In this document: in pieces, positions 1 to 9,700 of the stretch
Layout of the letters: every line of letters starts with the position of its first letter
Numbering within the stretch: the stretch's first letter is position 1
NCBI RefSeq assembly: GCF_000260985.4
Contig: NC_017857.3
Span: 1,302,001-1,366,000, forward strand
Direction of reading: 5' to 3'
Origin: Methylophaga nitratireducenticrescens
GTDB lineage: Bacteria > Pseudomonadota > Gammaproteobacteria > Nitrosococcales > Methylophagaceae
Length of the DNA: 64,000 bases
Notes under the pieces: model-generated
Databases searched by the model: none
Seen by the model: only the letters and a program-made list of their open reading frames with translations
Told to the model about the DNA's origin: nothing
Made by a program: the position numbers and the translations under genes

Positions 1-1
1 A

Positions 2-445
2 CTTTTTTATACCATTACCGGCGATAATCTGGCTTTTTCATTTAGCGGGTTATGGTTTGCTTCGATAATTTACAGTTTACCGTTTGCAGTGCAACCGATG
101 CTTAGGGCATTGGAGAATATCTCCCCCGAGCTGCGAGAAGCGGCATGGTGCAGTGGTTTGTCCCGTTGGAAAACCTTTATCAAAATTGAATTGCCGTTGG
201 CTTGGCCCGGCATTTTAACAGGTTTGATCTTGAGCTTTTGTCATACGCTGGGCGAATTTGGCGTAGTACTGATGATAGGAGGCAATATAGCTGGTGAGAC
301 CAGAACATTGTCGATTGCTATTTATGACAGTGTGTTGGCATTTGATCAACAGCAGGCCATGCAAATGTCGCTTATCTTATTGGCAATTGCTGTCATAACG
401 GTCACAGCAATTTACCGGTTTAACCACCGATTGATGCGGGTGTAG
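2..445 (+). CDS. modB: Molybdate ABC transporter permease ModB, C-terminal part
   Basis: Inner-membrane permease that passes molybdate from the periplasmic binding protein to the cytoplasm. The reading frame is open from the left edge, so only the C-terminal 147 residues or so are present. The cytoplasmic coupling loop is visible (EAAWCSGLSRWKTFIKIELP, the EAA motif that docks on the ATPase). It is followed by the ModB-type stretch EFGVVLMIGGNIAGETRT and two hydrophobic segments. The stop codon is one base from the ATG of modC, so the two are translationally coupled. Assignment to molybdate rather than sulfate rests on the GETRT context and on the MOP-type C-terminus of the partner ATPase. 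The start lies outside the window. Confidence 0.9.
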   Translation, partial: LFYTITGDNLAFSFSGLWFASIIYSLPFAVQPMLRALENISPELREAAWCSGLSRWKTFIKIELPLAWPGILTGLILSFCHTLGEFGVVLMIGGNIAGETRTLSIAIYDSVLAFDQQQAMQMSLILLAIAVITVTAIYRFNHRLMRV

Positions 446-446
446 G

Positions 447-1514
447 ATGCTTGACGTTATTATTAAGCAGCTACTGCCTATCCCACTTGAAGTGCATCTA
501 CAATGTCATCCTGGGGAAATGTTGGCGTTGGTCGGTCCTTCCGGGTCAGGAAAAACCACGGTTTTGCGTTGTATCGCAGGATTACATCATCCTGAACAAG
601 GACTTATCCGCTCTCATAAAACAACATGGTTTGATACCAACCATATGATTAATTACTCGCCACAGCAGCGGCGAGTCGGCATGGTGTTTCAAAATTATGC
701 TCTGTTTCCACATTTGAACGTTATGCAGAATATTCTGCTGGCAATGCCAACCCCGCGGAAAAATATCGCCAGAACATTGCTGAATCAGGTGCATTTAAAT
801 GGTTTGGAAACTCGTTATCCTTCACAGCTATCTGGTGGGCAGCAACAACGTGTGGCACTGGCCAGGGCGTTGGCGCGTGAGCCTGAGGTGTTATTATTGG
901 ATGAGCCGTTTTCGGCAGTAGATAAAGTCACGCGCCGCAAACTCTATTTAGAGTTACATGCACTTCGCAGGCAATTATCCATGCCCATTATTCTGGTGAC
1001 ACACGATCTGGATGAAGCAGCGATGCTGGCTGATCAAATGTGTGTGATTCATCAGGGCAATACCTTACAACAGGGGCCTGTTGAAGAGGTATTTAATCGG
1101 CCACACAGTCTAAATGTTGCCAGGTTGACCGATGCCCGTAATGTGTTAGAAGGGCAAATTGTGATGGTAGATGGCCAAAAAAAACTGCAATGGTTTGAGC
1201 AACAGCTGGATATTGCTGATACAGACTTCGCCGTGGGCAGCCATGTTTATTGGATTATTTCACCGAGTAAAATTCTGTTACATCAACGTCGGCGTCCTTC
1301 CCGTGGTGAACATGAGAATCCGGTGCAGGCGATAATTATCGATATGATTACCTTACGTGGGATCACTACGGTGCTGATGAAAGTAACGGGAAATAATGAT
1401 CTGTTGCTACAAATGGATATTCCAGAACATGTGGTGCAGCGTAATCAACTTCAACGTGGTGAGCATATTGGTTTGTCCTTGCTGCAGAATGCTATCCATT
1501 TAATTGAACAGTAA
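447..1514 (+). CDS. modC: Molybdate ABC transporter ATP-binding protein ModC
   Basis: ATPase subunit that drives molybdate import with ModB. Visible motifs are the Walker A loop GPSGSGKTT (residues 30-38), a Q-loop (VFQNYALFPHL, about 78-88), the ABC signature LSGGQQQRVALARAL (about 128) and Walker B LLLDEP (about 149), followed by an H-loop in VTHDLDEA. The C-terminal 60 residues or so form the TOBE/MOP domain that binds molybdate for feedback. Length (355 aa) matches the family (about 350). It starts one base after the modB stop. A region of about 120 bp with a Fur-box-like site separates it from the TonB genes downstream, which look like a separate unit. Confidence 0.93.
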   Translation: MLDVIIKQLLPIPLEVHLQCHPGEMLALVGPSGSGKTTVLRCIAGLHHPEQGLIRSHKTTWFDTNHMINYSPQQRRVGMVFQNYALFPHLNVMQNILLAMPTPRKNIARTLLNQVHLNGLETRYPSQLSGGQQQRVALARALAREPEVLLLDEPFSAVDKVTRRKLYLELHALRRQLSMPIILVTHDLDEAAMLADQMCVIHQGNTLQQGPVEEVFNRPHSLNVARLTDARNVLEGQIVMVDGQKKLQWFEQQLDIADTDFAVGSHVYWIISPSKILLHQRRRPSRGEHENPVQAIIIDMITLRGITTVLMKVTGNNDLLLQMDIPEHVVQRNQLQRGEHIGLSLLQNAIHLIEQ

Positions 1515-1544
1515 ACAATACAGATTTGAAGATTCTTTGCAAAG

Positions 1545-1563
1545 CTTAATGATAACCATTACC
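1545..1563. promoter_or_regulatory. Fur-box-like operator upstream of the TonB unit
   Basis: A 19-base stretch matches the classical Fur consensus GATAATGATAATCATTATC at 15 of 19 positions (counted by hand). It is AT-rich and contains the hexamers AATGAT and CCATTA. It lies about 75 bases upstream of the likely exbB start, between modC and exbB. Repression of exbB-exbD-exbD-tonB by iron through Fur is the natural reading. Promoter hexamers were not resolved. Confidence 0.65.
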
Positions 1564-1636
1564 ATTAATGCTGTTTAATCAAGGGACTCTTTTTTCATGC
1601 AATTAACTGTCATCGTTTTTGACTGGGATCGCTTTC

Positions 1637-2332
1637 GTGATAAATGACGTTGAAATAACCTCTCTTTTAACACTCTTACAGGAACTACTACACATTGGTG
1701 GTCCGGTCGTTTGGATTTTGCTGGGATTTTCGGTCATTGCCGTTAGTATTGTATTAATTAAATGCTGGCAATTACTGTTGTTATCACCGGAATCTACGAC
1801 CACAGCACAAAAAGCCATTGCCCTATGGAAACAAAATGAGCCTGATCAAGCACTTTCGCAACTTAAAAAAACTAAGCCGCTGGATGAGCTACTGGCAATG
1901 GCCATGGAAGGACTAAGACGTGCCGAGATCACCGAGCAATTGTTAAAGGAAGAGTTGCAAAGAGTTGCCAATTTGCGACTAAATCAGCTGCGCAGTTATT
2001 TACGTCCGCTCGAAGTTATCGCTAGTTTAAGTCCACTATTAGGATTGCTTGGAACGGTTATTGGTATGATCCTGGCGTTTCAGCAGATGGAACTGGCAGG
2101 CAGTCAGGTTGATCCTTCGGTACTTTCTGGTGGGATATGGCAAGCATTGTTAACCACAGCAGTGGGGCTTGGCGTAGCGATTCCGGCTGTTCTGGCACAT
2201 AATTGGCTGGAGCGAAAAACTGAACGTGTTGCCGGTCTAATCAATGATGGTGTTACGCAGGTTTTCACTCATGCACCATTGACAAACAACTCGCCAACAA
2301 AATCTGCTGACAGTTTTAAAAATGTTGCTTGA
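1637..2332 (+). CDS. exbB: TonB-system proton channel subunit ExbB
   Basis: MotA/TolQ/ExbB-family inner-membrane protein. With ExbD it forms the proton channel that energises TonB for uptake through outer-membrane receptors. The family core is present: a first membrane segment after GGPVVW, then LEVIASLSPLLGLLGTVIGM and ALLTTAVGLGVAIPAVLAHN with its conserved Thr. The GTG start was chosen because GGGA lies 8 bases upstream. An in-frame TTG at 1619 has no ribosome-binding site but cannot be excluded. The protein is about 231 aa, normal for ExbB. Its stop overlaps the start of exbD1 by 11 bases. TolQ is less likely because two ExbD-type genes and tonB follow directly with no tolA or tolB. Confidence 0.88.
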   Translation: MINDVEITSLLTLLQELLHIGGPVVWILLGFSVIAVSIVLIKCWQLLLLSPESTTTAQKAIALWKQNEPDQALSQLKKTKPLDELLAMAMEGLRRAEITEQLLKEELQRVANLRLNQLRSYLRPLEVIASLSPLLGLLGTVIGMILAFQQMELAGSQVDPSVLSGGIWQALLTTAVGLGVAIPAVLAHNWLERKTERVAGLINDGVTQVFTHAPLTNNSPTKSADSFKNVA

Positions 2333-2720
2333 CCAAACCTTGGTCGCAAAACGACGAGTCATTTGCCTGACACCATTAATTGATGTGGTGTTCATCTTGT
2401 TATTGTTTTTCATGTTGTCTTCGGGGTTTACCCATTGGCGGCAGATGGATATTACTGCTGCAAGTGAATCTTACAACATTGATGAAATACAAATTCAGCA
2501 TTACCTATTATTACAATCTGCCGAGGAGTACCAGTTCGCTAATCAACGTTACCCTGTTTCAAAGCTCTCACCAATAAAACAAAAACTGACTGAAAATACT
2601 CCGGGAATTTTTGTGATTTCAGTTGCTGAAGGTGTAACGACACAACAGATGATCGACTTTCTCGATCAATTAAAATCCATTGGCGTAAAAAAGGTCAGTC
2701 TGGCAGGGTTAGCCTTATGA
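2322..2720 (+). CDS. exbD: ExbD-family protein 1 (canonical, with membrane Asp)
   Basis: Biopolymer transport protein with a short cytoplasmic N-terminus, one membrane helix and a periplasmic domain. The helix carries PLIDVVFILLLFFM, in which Asp21 corresponds to the proton-translocating aspartate of ExbD/TolR. Length (132 aa) is typical. It overlaps exbB upstream and exbD2 downstream (ATGA overlap), so all are co-translated. This is the copy expected to complete the proton path with ExbB. Confidence 0.88.
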   Translation: MLLDQTLVAKRRVICLTPLIDVVFILLLFFMLSSGFTHWRQMDITAASESYNIDEIQIQHYLLLQSAEEYQFANQRYPVSKLSPIKQKLTENTPGIFVISVAEGVTTQQMIDFLDQLKSIGVKKVSLAGLAL

Positions 2721-3148
2721 TCCTCATTCCCAGCCCTGTTTCAAGAAGCAATCAGCTTGATGACAATATGATTCCATTGATTAATATTGTGTTTTTGATG
2801 CTGATTTTTTTTATGATGGCTGGCCAATTAAATTCTAGTAACTTAATCAAAATTCAGCCACCAACGTCACAACAGCAGTCAGTCTTGGAAGAACATGATG
2901 CCATTTTGCTGATCTCTGCCGAAGGACAATTGGCAGTTAATGATGTGTTAATTGAAGCCAATAAACTGACCGAACACCTGAAACAGAAAATATCCGAGAG
3001 TAATGATGCTCAATCTTTTACACTGCTGGTGAAAACGGATGCAACCGTACCCGTTACCAAATTAACGACTTTACTCAAACAGGTCCGCGCTGCCGGAATA
3101 TTGAAAGTCTCGCTGGCTACTCAAGTCCATAGCGCTCGACATGATTAA
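2717..3148 (+). CDS. exbD: ExbD-family protein 2 (Asp replaced by Asn)
   Basis: Second tandem ExbD-like protein (143 aa) with one N-terminal membrane helix and a periplasmic domain. The helix motif reads PLINIVFLMLIFFMM: residue 23 is Asn where the canonical family and ExbD1 next door have the essential Asp. The fold and length are intact, so this looks like a specialised partner and not decay. The start overlaps the exbD1 stop by four bases, and the end overlaps tonB by eight. A role as structural or regulatory partner in a mixed ExbD1/ExbD2 dimer is an inference. Confidence 0.85.
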   Translation: MILIPSPVSRSNQLDDNMIPLINIVFLMLIFFMMAGQLNSSNLIKIQPPTSQQQSVLEEHDAILLISAEGQLAVNDVLIEANKLTEHLKQKISESNDAQSFTLLVKTDATVPVTKLTTLLKQVRAAGILKVSLATQVHSARHD

Positions 3149-3962
3149 ATTTCGCTACTGGTTTTTGGCTATTTTGAGCGCCATGTCGATCCATGTGTTT
3201 GCGTTTGGTATGTATTCCTTAAAACGCCCGTACCTACTTCAACCGGTTCCTCCAGTTGATGAAGCCGGTTTTGAAATTGATATCAGTATGCTGGATGCCA
3301 CCACCATAGAGAAACAAAAGGCTACTGCGGCAGCAGAACCGTTGACAAATATTGACAAAGAATCAGCGATTCCTGATATACAGGAACGCAATAATGACCC
3401 AGTTGCTATGCCGTCAAAAACGAATCGAATGGAAGCCGTAAAACCTTTACAGCAAACCGAAATAAAAAAAGCAGTTAATACTGCACCACCTGCAGATAAG
3501 TTAGAACCGAAACCTAATACTTCAGAAATACTTGCCGCCACCGCCGATCCAGCTCAAAAAAACACAGCAAGTTCTGAAAGAAAGCTGGAAAAAACGCAAA
3601 TTGCAGAACAAGGCGAAGCCAGAGAGAGCAGCTCAATATCCAGTCAGGCTGACACGGCCCTGCAACAGGCGGCTCAACAAACCTATTTTAATTTACTGGC
3701 CAGAACCCTGGCAGAAAAAAAACGTTATCCGGGCATTTCCAGACGACGAGGAGAACAAGGCGTCGTACAATTATTTTTTGTGATCACCCGTGATGGAAAA
3801 ATAAGAGAGTCACGCATTGATGCCAGTTCAGGCTATCAACGATTGGATCGGGCGGTGATGCAAATGCTGGAAAAAGCTCAGCCATTACCCGCTTTTCCAG
3901 AAGAAATGTTACAGCAGCAACTTGAAGTGAAGGTGCCTATCGCATTTGAATTAAGCCGTTGA
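3141..3962 (+). CDS. tonB: Energy transducer TonB
   Basis: Couples the ExbB/ExbD proton channel to outer-membrane TonB-dependent receptors. An N-terminal membrane anchor (about residues 7-28) contains a Ser/His pair near the motif important in E. coli TonB. A long Pro/Lys/Glu/Ala-rich, low-complexity periplasmic spacer follows (about 35-175). The C-terminal TonB domain contains YPGISRRRGEQGVVQL, the usual YP...GxV pattern, and an IDASSGYQRLDRAV segment. At 273 aa it is of ordinary length. It is the last gene of the Fur-box-headed exbB-exbD-exbD-tonB unit; no receptor gene is adjacent. Confidence 0.87.
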   Translation: MIKFRYWFLAILSAMSIHVFAFGMYSLKRPYLLQPVPPVDEAGFEIDISMLDATTIEKQKATAAAEPLTNIDKESAIPDIQERNNDPVAMPSKTNRMEAVKPLQQTEIKKAVNTAPPADKLEPKPNTSEILAATADPAQKNTASSERKLEKTQIAEQGEARESSSISSQADTALQQAAQQTYFNLLARTLAEKKRYPGISRRRGEQGVVQLFFVITRDGKIRESRIDASSGYQRLDRAVMQMLEKAQPLPAFPEEMLQQQLEVKVPIAFELSR

Positions 3963-4023
3963 CAAACCGCAAACTTGGCTACGATGATAATGGCTTTTTT
4001 CTGAACTCTTGGAGATACAGCAG

Positions 4024-4791
4024 ATGAATAATCTGGACTGGCATCAAATCAATGCTGCCGTTTGGCGAGCACATACTCAAAAACTCAAAGCCATCACCCG
4101 CTTGGATCCTATTCAGCTTGATCAACTGATCGGAATTGATGAGCAAAAACAGCAGCTGGTTGAAAATACCCGTCGATTTGTTGAGGGAGAGAGCAGCAAT
4201 CATGCGTTGTTATGGGGAGCGAGAGGAACCGGTAAATCGTCACTGGTTAAAGCGGTATTAAACCGTTTTGCTGGACAGGGATTACGTATTTTGCAGATTG
4301 ATAAAGCCGAACTTAGCTGGTTACCGGAAATACTGGATGATTTGGAAGACAGGCCCTTTCGGTTTGTGATTTTCTGTGATGATTTGACCTTTGAACAGAG
4401 TGATGAAGGCTTCAAACCACTTAAAAGTCTTTTGGAGGGTGGCTTGGAATTGCCACCGGAACATGTGCGTATCTATGCTACGTCCAATCGTCGACATCTG
4501 CTGCCAGAGCAGCAATCTGAAAATCAGGCGAGTCGAGTTGTTGATGGAGAGGTACATTATACTGACAGTCTTGAGGATAAACTGTCATTGTCCGATCGCT
4601 TCGGTCTGTGGCTGTCCTTTTACCCACCGAGTTGGGAGACTTATCTCGACATGGTCGACACTTTGTTTGTAGATATTGCCGTTGATCGAGATGAATTGCA
4701 CGAACAAGCCAAGCAATTTGCTATGCGCCGTGCCAGTCATAGCGGCCGTACGGCAGTACAATTTTATCGTCAGTTTATCAACAAGCCCTAG
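4024..4791 (+). CDS. DUF815-family AAA+-like ATPase
   Basis: Conserved cytoplasmic P-loop protein of the DUF815 family, whose cellular role is not established. Walker A is GARGTGKSS (residues 65-73) and the Walker B-like strand is FVIFCDDL (about 114-121). A sensor-like YATSNRRHLLP follows and the C-terminus is helical. The ATG was chosen because GGAG lies 9 bases upstream; an in-frame TTG 15 bases earlier would overlap this site. At 255 aa it is slightly short of the family norm. It ends 13 bases from the convergent histidine kinase gene with no obvious terminator between them. Confidence 0.8.
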   Translation: MNNLDWHQINAAVWRAHTQKLKAITRLDPIQLDQLIGIDEQKQQLVENTRRFVEGESSNHALLWGARGTGKSSLVKAVLNRFAGQGLRILQIDKAELSWLPEILDDLEDRPFRFVIFCDDLTFEQSDEGFKPLKSLLEGGLELPPEHVRIYATSNRRHLLPEQQSENQASRVVDGEVHYTDSLEDKLSLSDRFGLWLSFYPPSWETYLDMVDTLFVDIAVDRDELHEQAKQFAMRRASHSGRTAVQFYRQFINKP

Positions 4792-4804
4792 CTACAGCTA
4801 CCAG

Positions 4805-6103
4805 CTAGCCGTCATGATCGGGTGATATATCCAGGATCACATCATGACCATTATCACGAGTAATATTCTGGTATGACCAACCAAGTTTTTCGGTTAATTG
4901 TGCGGTGAGCTGTAATCCGAGACCGAACCCCAGTTCCTCCGGTGCCACTTCAATATCAACATCAAACTGATGATTTACAATGCTGATTCGGGAGTGTGAC
5001 TGGCTAATAATGATGCGTCCTTCCCAGGTATGTTGAAAGGCGTTGCGAATAAGGTTACCTAATACAATTTTTGCAGCTACGACGCTGCTCGAGCATTGAT
5101 AAGGATGGGTTTCAATAATCAGTTCAACCGTTTTATCACGTAGCAAATAGCGCATCTCTTCAGTGATTTCCTGCACTAGTTTGTCCACTTCAATCACTGA
5201 TTCTGGCAGTTTTTCGTTATCTTCACGGCTTAACCAGAGCAATGTTTCCGTTAGATGCTGCATGGTGAGACTTGCACGATTAATTCGATCAACTATATCT
5301 TTGTGCATTGGATTTAATGTTGAAGATGCCTGTTGTAATACTTTGTACTGCAATTCAATATTGTTACGAATAACACTGATGGGGGTACGTAATTCATGGC
5401 TGGTATAACGCAGGAAACGGTGTTCACGATCCAGACTGCGTTGTACCGATGACAAACTGTTTTGGATAAGTTTTGCCATTTCGTTCAGTTCGGGATACAT
5501 AAAATCAGGTGCTGGATATGATAGATTTTCCGGGGTTAAGGATTGAGTCCATTTATTCAGCCTTGCGACTGGAGCGGAGATAAATCGCATTAAAATCCAG
5601 GTGATCAACATTAATGAGATAGCAATCAATGCGCTGACAATCAATAATAAACGCATACTTTCAGCCAGATTGCGTTTCATCAGACTGGAGACATTTTCCC
5701 GGGAAAGTATTCTGCTGATATAGACGGACTGATCTGCCAAATCTACCTTCAGTGCGAAATATACTTTGTCAGGACGTTGTAACCAGTGCGAATCATCCCG
5801 TTTGACCAGTTCGCCACTATGTCGTGGTGGTTGGTTAAAAATATTCCGAATTTCTGGTGGTTGTGCTTGCCATTTTCTGGAAAGCTGACTGCCACGAAAA
5901 TTAACCAGCTCATCATCAGCTATAGATTTATGGTTGGCGAGATAAGTGAGGGCCGAATTTTCCATTCCACCGGTGACAATATTGTCCATACCACGAAAAA
6001 ACAGGTGTGCGCTCAGTATGGAATAACCGAGTACAATGGCACCACCAAATATCAAAAAGCTTAAAGTGATGAGACGTTTAAGGCTGATTTTAGCTTTCAT
6101 CAT
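4805..6103 (-). CDS. Sensor histidine kinase of the efflux operon
   Basis: Inner-membrane two-component sensor of about 432 residues. TM1 is about 11-30, a periplasmic domain of about 120 residues follows, then TM2 (about 151-174) and a HAMP segment. The HisKA motif TSHELRTPIS has the phospho-His near 236, and the HATPase has an N-box (LGNLIRNAFQH) and a G-box (GFGLGLQL). The ATG (or the next codon, also ATG) overlaps the last codons of the response regulator by about 14 bases. A longer in-frame extension inside that gene is unlikely. Being the last gene of the pump operon, it probably senses an envelope signal or pump substrate; the ligand is unknown. Confidence 0.87.
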   Translation of the reverse strand: MMKAKISLKRLITLSFLIFGGAIVLGYSILSAHLFFRGMDNIVTGGMENSALTYLANHKSIADDELVNFRGSQLSRKWQAQPPEIRNIFNQPPRHSGELVKRDDSHWLQRPDKVYFALKVDLADQSVYISRILSRENVSSLMKRNLAESMRLLLIVSALIAISLMLITWILMRFISAPVARLNKWTQSLTPENLSYPAPDFMYPELNEMAKLIQNSLSSVQRSLDREHRFLRYTSHELRTPISVIRNNIELQYKVLQQASSTLNPMHKDIVDRINRASLTMQHLTETLLWLSREDNEKLPESVIEVDKLVQEITEEMRYLLRDKTVELIIETHPYQCSSSVVAAKIVLGNLIRNAFQHTWEGRIIISQSHSRISIVNHQFDVDIEVAPEELGFGLGLQLTAQLTEKLGWSYQNITRDNGHDVILDISPDHDG

Positions 6104-6770
6104 CAGCTCTGATAGCAATGCCCACTCCCGGCAGGGTACGAAGTAGCGATTTTTCAAAACCCCCATCAATGGTTTTGCGTAAATGATGCAAATGTACTTT
6201 CAGACTATCACTGTCCGGCACTTCCTCTCCCCATATCGCGATCTCAAGACGCTGTCGGCTGACTACATTGGGCGTTTCGCGTAACAGCAATTCCAGAATC
6301 CGCCAGCTTATAGGGGACAAATGCAGATTGATACCAGCACGGTTTAATTGGCGTTGTTGTAAATTCATGTGAAGATCGCCACAGCTTAACAATTGCGTCT
6401 GGCCACTGCGTCTGCGCGATAATGCCTGAATACGCATGACCAGCTCTTTAAGCTCAAAGGGTTTGACCAGATAGTCATCGGTACCGGCAGTAAACCCCGC
6501 CTGTTTATCGGTAAGCTGATCCCTTGCAGTCAACATTAACACCGGAATGTCCGATCCTTCATGACGAAGCCGTTCACATACCGTCAAGCCATCAATGCGT
6601 GGCAGGTTCAGATCCAACAGCAACACATCATAATAGTTTTGTTGCAGTAAATTCAGACCGGCTGCACCATTACTGGCATGATCGCAGCTGATAGCTTCCA
6701 GTTGCAGATAATCCATCACGGTTTGTGCCAGATCGAGATCATCTTCGATAAGCAAAACACTAATCATCAC
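6090..6770 (-). CDS. OmpR/PhoB-family response regulator of the efflux operon
   Basis: DNA-binding regulator of 226 aa. The receiver domain has the acidic pair ED/DD near residues 9-12, phospho-acceptor Asp53 in LLLDLNLP and the conserved Lys in DYLVKPFEL. The C-terminal half is a winged helix (ILELLLRETPNVVSRQRLE...LKVHLHHLRKTID). It starts four bases inside the end of the RND pump gene and overlaps the kinase gene. This places pump and regulator on one transcript, suggesting autoregulated efflux. The two-component family resembles QseBC/PmrAB-type regulators only in overall architecture. Confidence 0.88.
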   Translation of the reverse strand: MMISVLLIEDDLDLAQTVMDYLQLEAISCDHASNGAAGLNLLQQNYYDVLLLDLNLPRIDGLTVCERLRHEGSDIPVLMLTARDQLTDKQAGFTAGTDDYLVKPFELKELVMRIQALSRRRSGQTQLLSCGDLHMNLQQRQLNRAGINLHLSPISWRILELLLRETPNVVSRQRLEIAIWGEEVPDSDSLKVHLHHLRKTIDGGFEKSLLRTLPGVGIAIRADDES

Positions 6771-9700
6771 GCGGGACCTTGTTCCGTAACAGGCAAAATC
6801 ACTTTACTGCCACGATGAAAATATTGCATCACATCGTGTTGAATCATCAATAACAACGGAATCAATATCAAGGTAATGAATGTTGCGAACATAATGCCGT
6901 AAGCCAATGATACCGCTGCCGGGATCAGAAATTGTGCCTGTCTTGAAGTTTCTCCTAACAAGGGCATCAAACCGGCAAAGGTAGTGAAAGAAGTCAGTAA
7001 TACCGCTCTCAAACGATCTCTTGCCGAGATCATAATCGCCTGACGTACATCAGTATGTTCCTCTTTCAAATCATTAAATCTGGACACCAGTAACAGGCTA
7101 TCATTCACCACCACACCACTGAGCGCGATAATGCCGTTAAGTGACAGGATCCCCAATGACAGATCATTCATCCAATGCCCTAATAATGCGCCGACAATAC
7201 CAAACGGTATGGCCGTCATGATTAACAGCGGTTGAATATAGGATTTCAACGGAATGGCCAGCAGCATATAAATGCCCAACATCGCTAGCAAAAATAGATT
7301 TAGCATAGAAGCTTGTGTTTCTTCCTGCTCGGCGGCTTCACCGGCAAAATAGATGGTCAGGCCTGGATATTTGGCCTCCAGCTTAGGTACAACATCACGC
7401 TGTAACTGGGCAACAAACTCAGTAACCGATAACGCATCCTTATCCACATCCGCAGAAAGATAAATAGCCCGTTTGGCATCAATCCGGGTAATGCTGTCAC
7501 GGGTAAAACCATAACTGATATCAGCCACACTGGATAAGGGTATAACCGTACCATCTTCTAATCGAATTCTGGATTTCAACACATCTCCCGGGTTTTGTCT
7601 GTCAGCTTCCGGGTAACGGACTTTGACTTCGATTTCATCACTGTTTCGTTGGTAACGTTGAACAACTTGTCCGCTAAAGCCCTGCAGGATCTGCTGGGCC
7701 AGCTGATCGGTACTGAGTCCAAGAGCTCGACCTTGTTGATTCAATTTCAGCTGTAATTGAGGCTGGCCGGGTTGGAGATTGTCCTGTAAACCGATAATAC
7801 CCGGCATCGGTTCAAGTACTTTATACAACTCAGCCCCAGCTAACGTCAGTACATCATCATCGTTGGAGCGTAATTCCACCCGCAAGGCATCATCTGACTG
7901 ATGGCCACTCTGAATCCGTATACTGCGAACAGCTTCGGGTGTACCAACACGTTTTTCCCATTCTCTGCGAAATTGTACTAAATCATAAGGTGAATCGTCG
8001 GCCAGCTCCACCGTCACGCCACCACTATGATCGGCCTGAGATAACAGTTGTAAATTAGCTATGCCGCTTTTCGTCAAATCAGCATTTGACCGCAAGGCTT
8101 TATCAGTTTCATAGGCTGCCCGCTCGAGGAGCATCAAGGTTTCATGGGTGTGGCCAAAGCTGACATCTTTATGCATGGCAATATTCGCCCGCACAGTATC
8201 ACCAATAATTGAAGGAAAAAAACTCATTTGTATACTGCCATTAAAGGGCATGGAAAAAACAATGATAAATATCATCATAAATACCATCACTATCCCATAG
8301 CGGAAACGCAAACCAAATTCGATCACAGGCTGATAGATTTTTTCAGCAAACCATTGCAATCCACCATCAGCTCCATGTTGAATTTTTCGCCATCCGCTGG
8401 CAAAAATATTCTGCGAAGGTTTTCTGTGGGTATTTAAGTGGGCCAGATGAGCGGGCAGAATTAATTTGGATTCTATCAACGACATCACCAAAGCGATGGC
8501 AACGACTGCTGCAAACTGTGAATAGAGTTCGCCAAGCCGGCCTTCAATTTGTGATAAAGCAAAAAATGCGACAACAGTTGTAAATACCCCAAATATGGTC
8601 GGCACCGCAACACGCATGGTGCCTTTAATGGTATTTCGTAAAGTATCGCCCTCGCGGGATCGAACGCTATAGATACTTTCACCGACCACAACGGCATCGT
8701 CGACAATGATCCCAAGTGCCATCAAAAAGCCAAAGGTCGTAAATGAATTGAGCGATAAACCGGCATAGGAATCACCCATAAAAAATAAGGTGCCAAGGAA
8801 CACAAACGGCAGGCCCATCGCTACCCAGAAGGCAACTGTCAGATTTAAAAATACAGCAAGTAAGACAAATACCAGCACAATGCCGGTCAGGGCATTTTTA
8901 ATCAATAAATTCAGTCGTTCCATAATGCTGGTACTTCGGTCATACCAGGTAGCCAGTTCAACTTGTGTGGGAAGTTTATGACTGTTCTGCCATATTTCCG
9001 CAACATCATAGGCATCAGCAACAGAGTCAGCGATATCATCCAGACCGGTGGTCACCACCTGAACACCAATACTTTCTTTGGCCTGAAACCTTGACAATAT
9101 GGAGGTGTCATCATCAAAACTGTCGAGAATATCCGCCACATCTCCCAGCAGGATTTGCTGTCCATTATCGCCCGTCATTAATGGAATACTGGCAAAATCT
9201 TCTTTTAGATACGCCTGTTCGGAAGCATTAAGCTGCAGATAAATATTTTCATTACGTAATACCGCCGTCAGTGGTGTGGAAGAGTTGGTGTTAATCGCAT
9301 TTTCAACATCCGTTAATGACAGGCCGTACGATTGCAAACGTCCATCATCAATTTCAATCATCATCATTGGATCCAGCCATCCTGAAATGGTTACCCGGTT
9401 GATGGTTGATTTGGTGAGCAAATCGGCTTTGAGAGACTCGGCAAGTTGTTGGAGCGTATGGCGATCAGTATCGCCGTAGAGTTGCAGCCAAAGAGCATGT
9501 TCCTCCCGTTCTGCTTTTTTGATAACCGGCTTTTTCGCCTCTGTTGGAAAGGTGGAGATGGCATCCACCTGGGCTTTCACATCACGCATCAATGTATCGA
9601 GATCATAACCTCTCTGCATTTCAACGGTCACAGTCACCCCACTGCGAGTTGATTCACTGGTAATGGTTTTAATGCCAATGATGCCTTCCAGTTGTTCTTC

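Noticed and set aside
2-1514. Sulfate (CysTWA) transporter instead of molybdate
   Set aside because: The permease C-terminus and the MOP/TOBE-type ATPase tail fit ModBC better; the binding protein that would settle it is outside the window.
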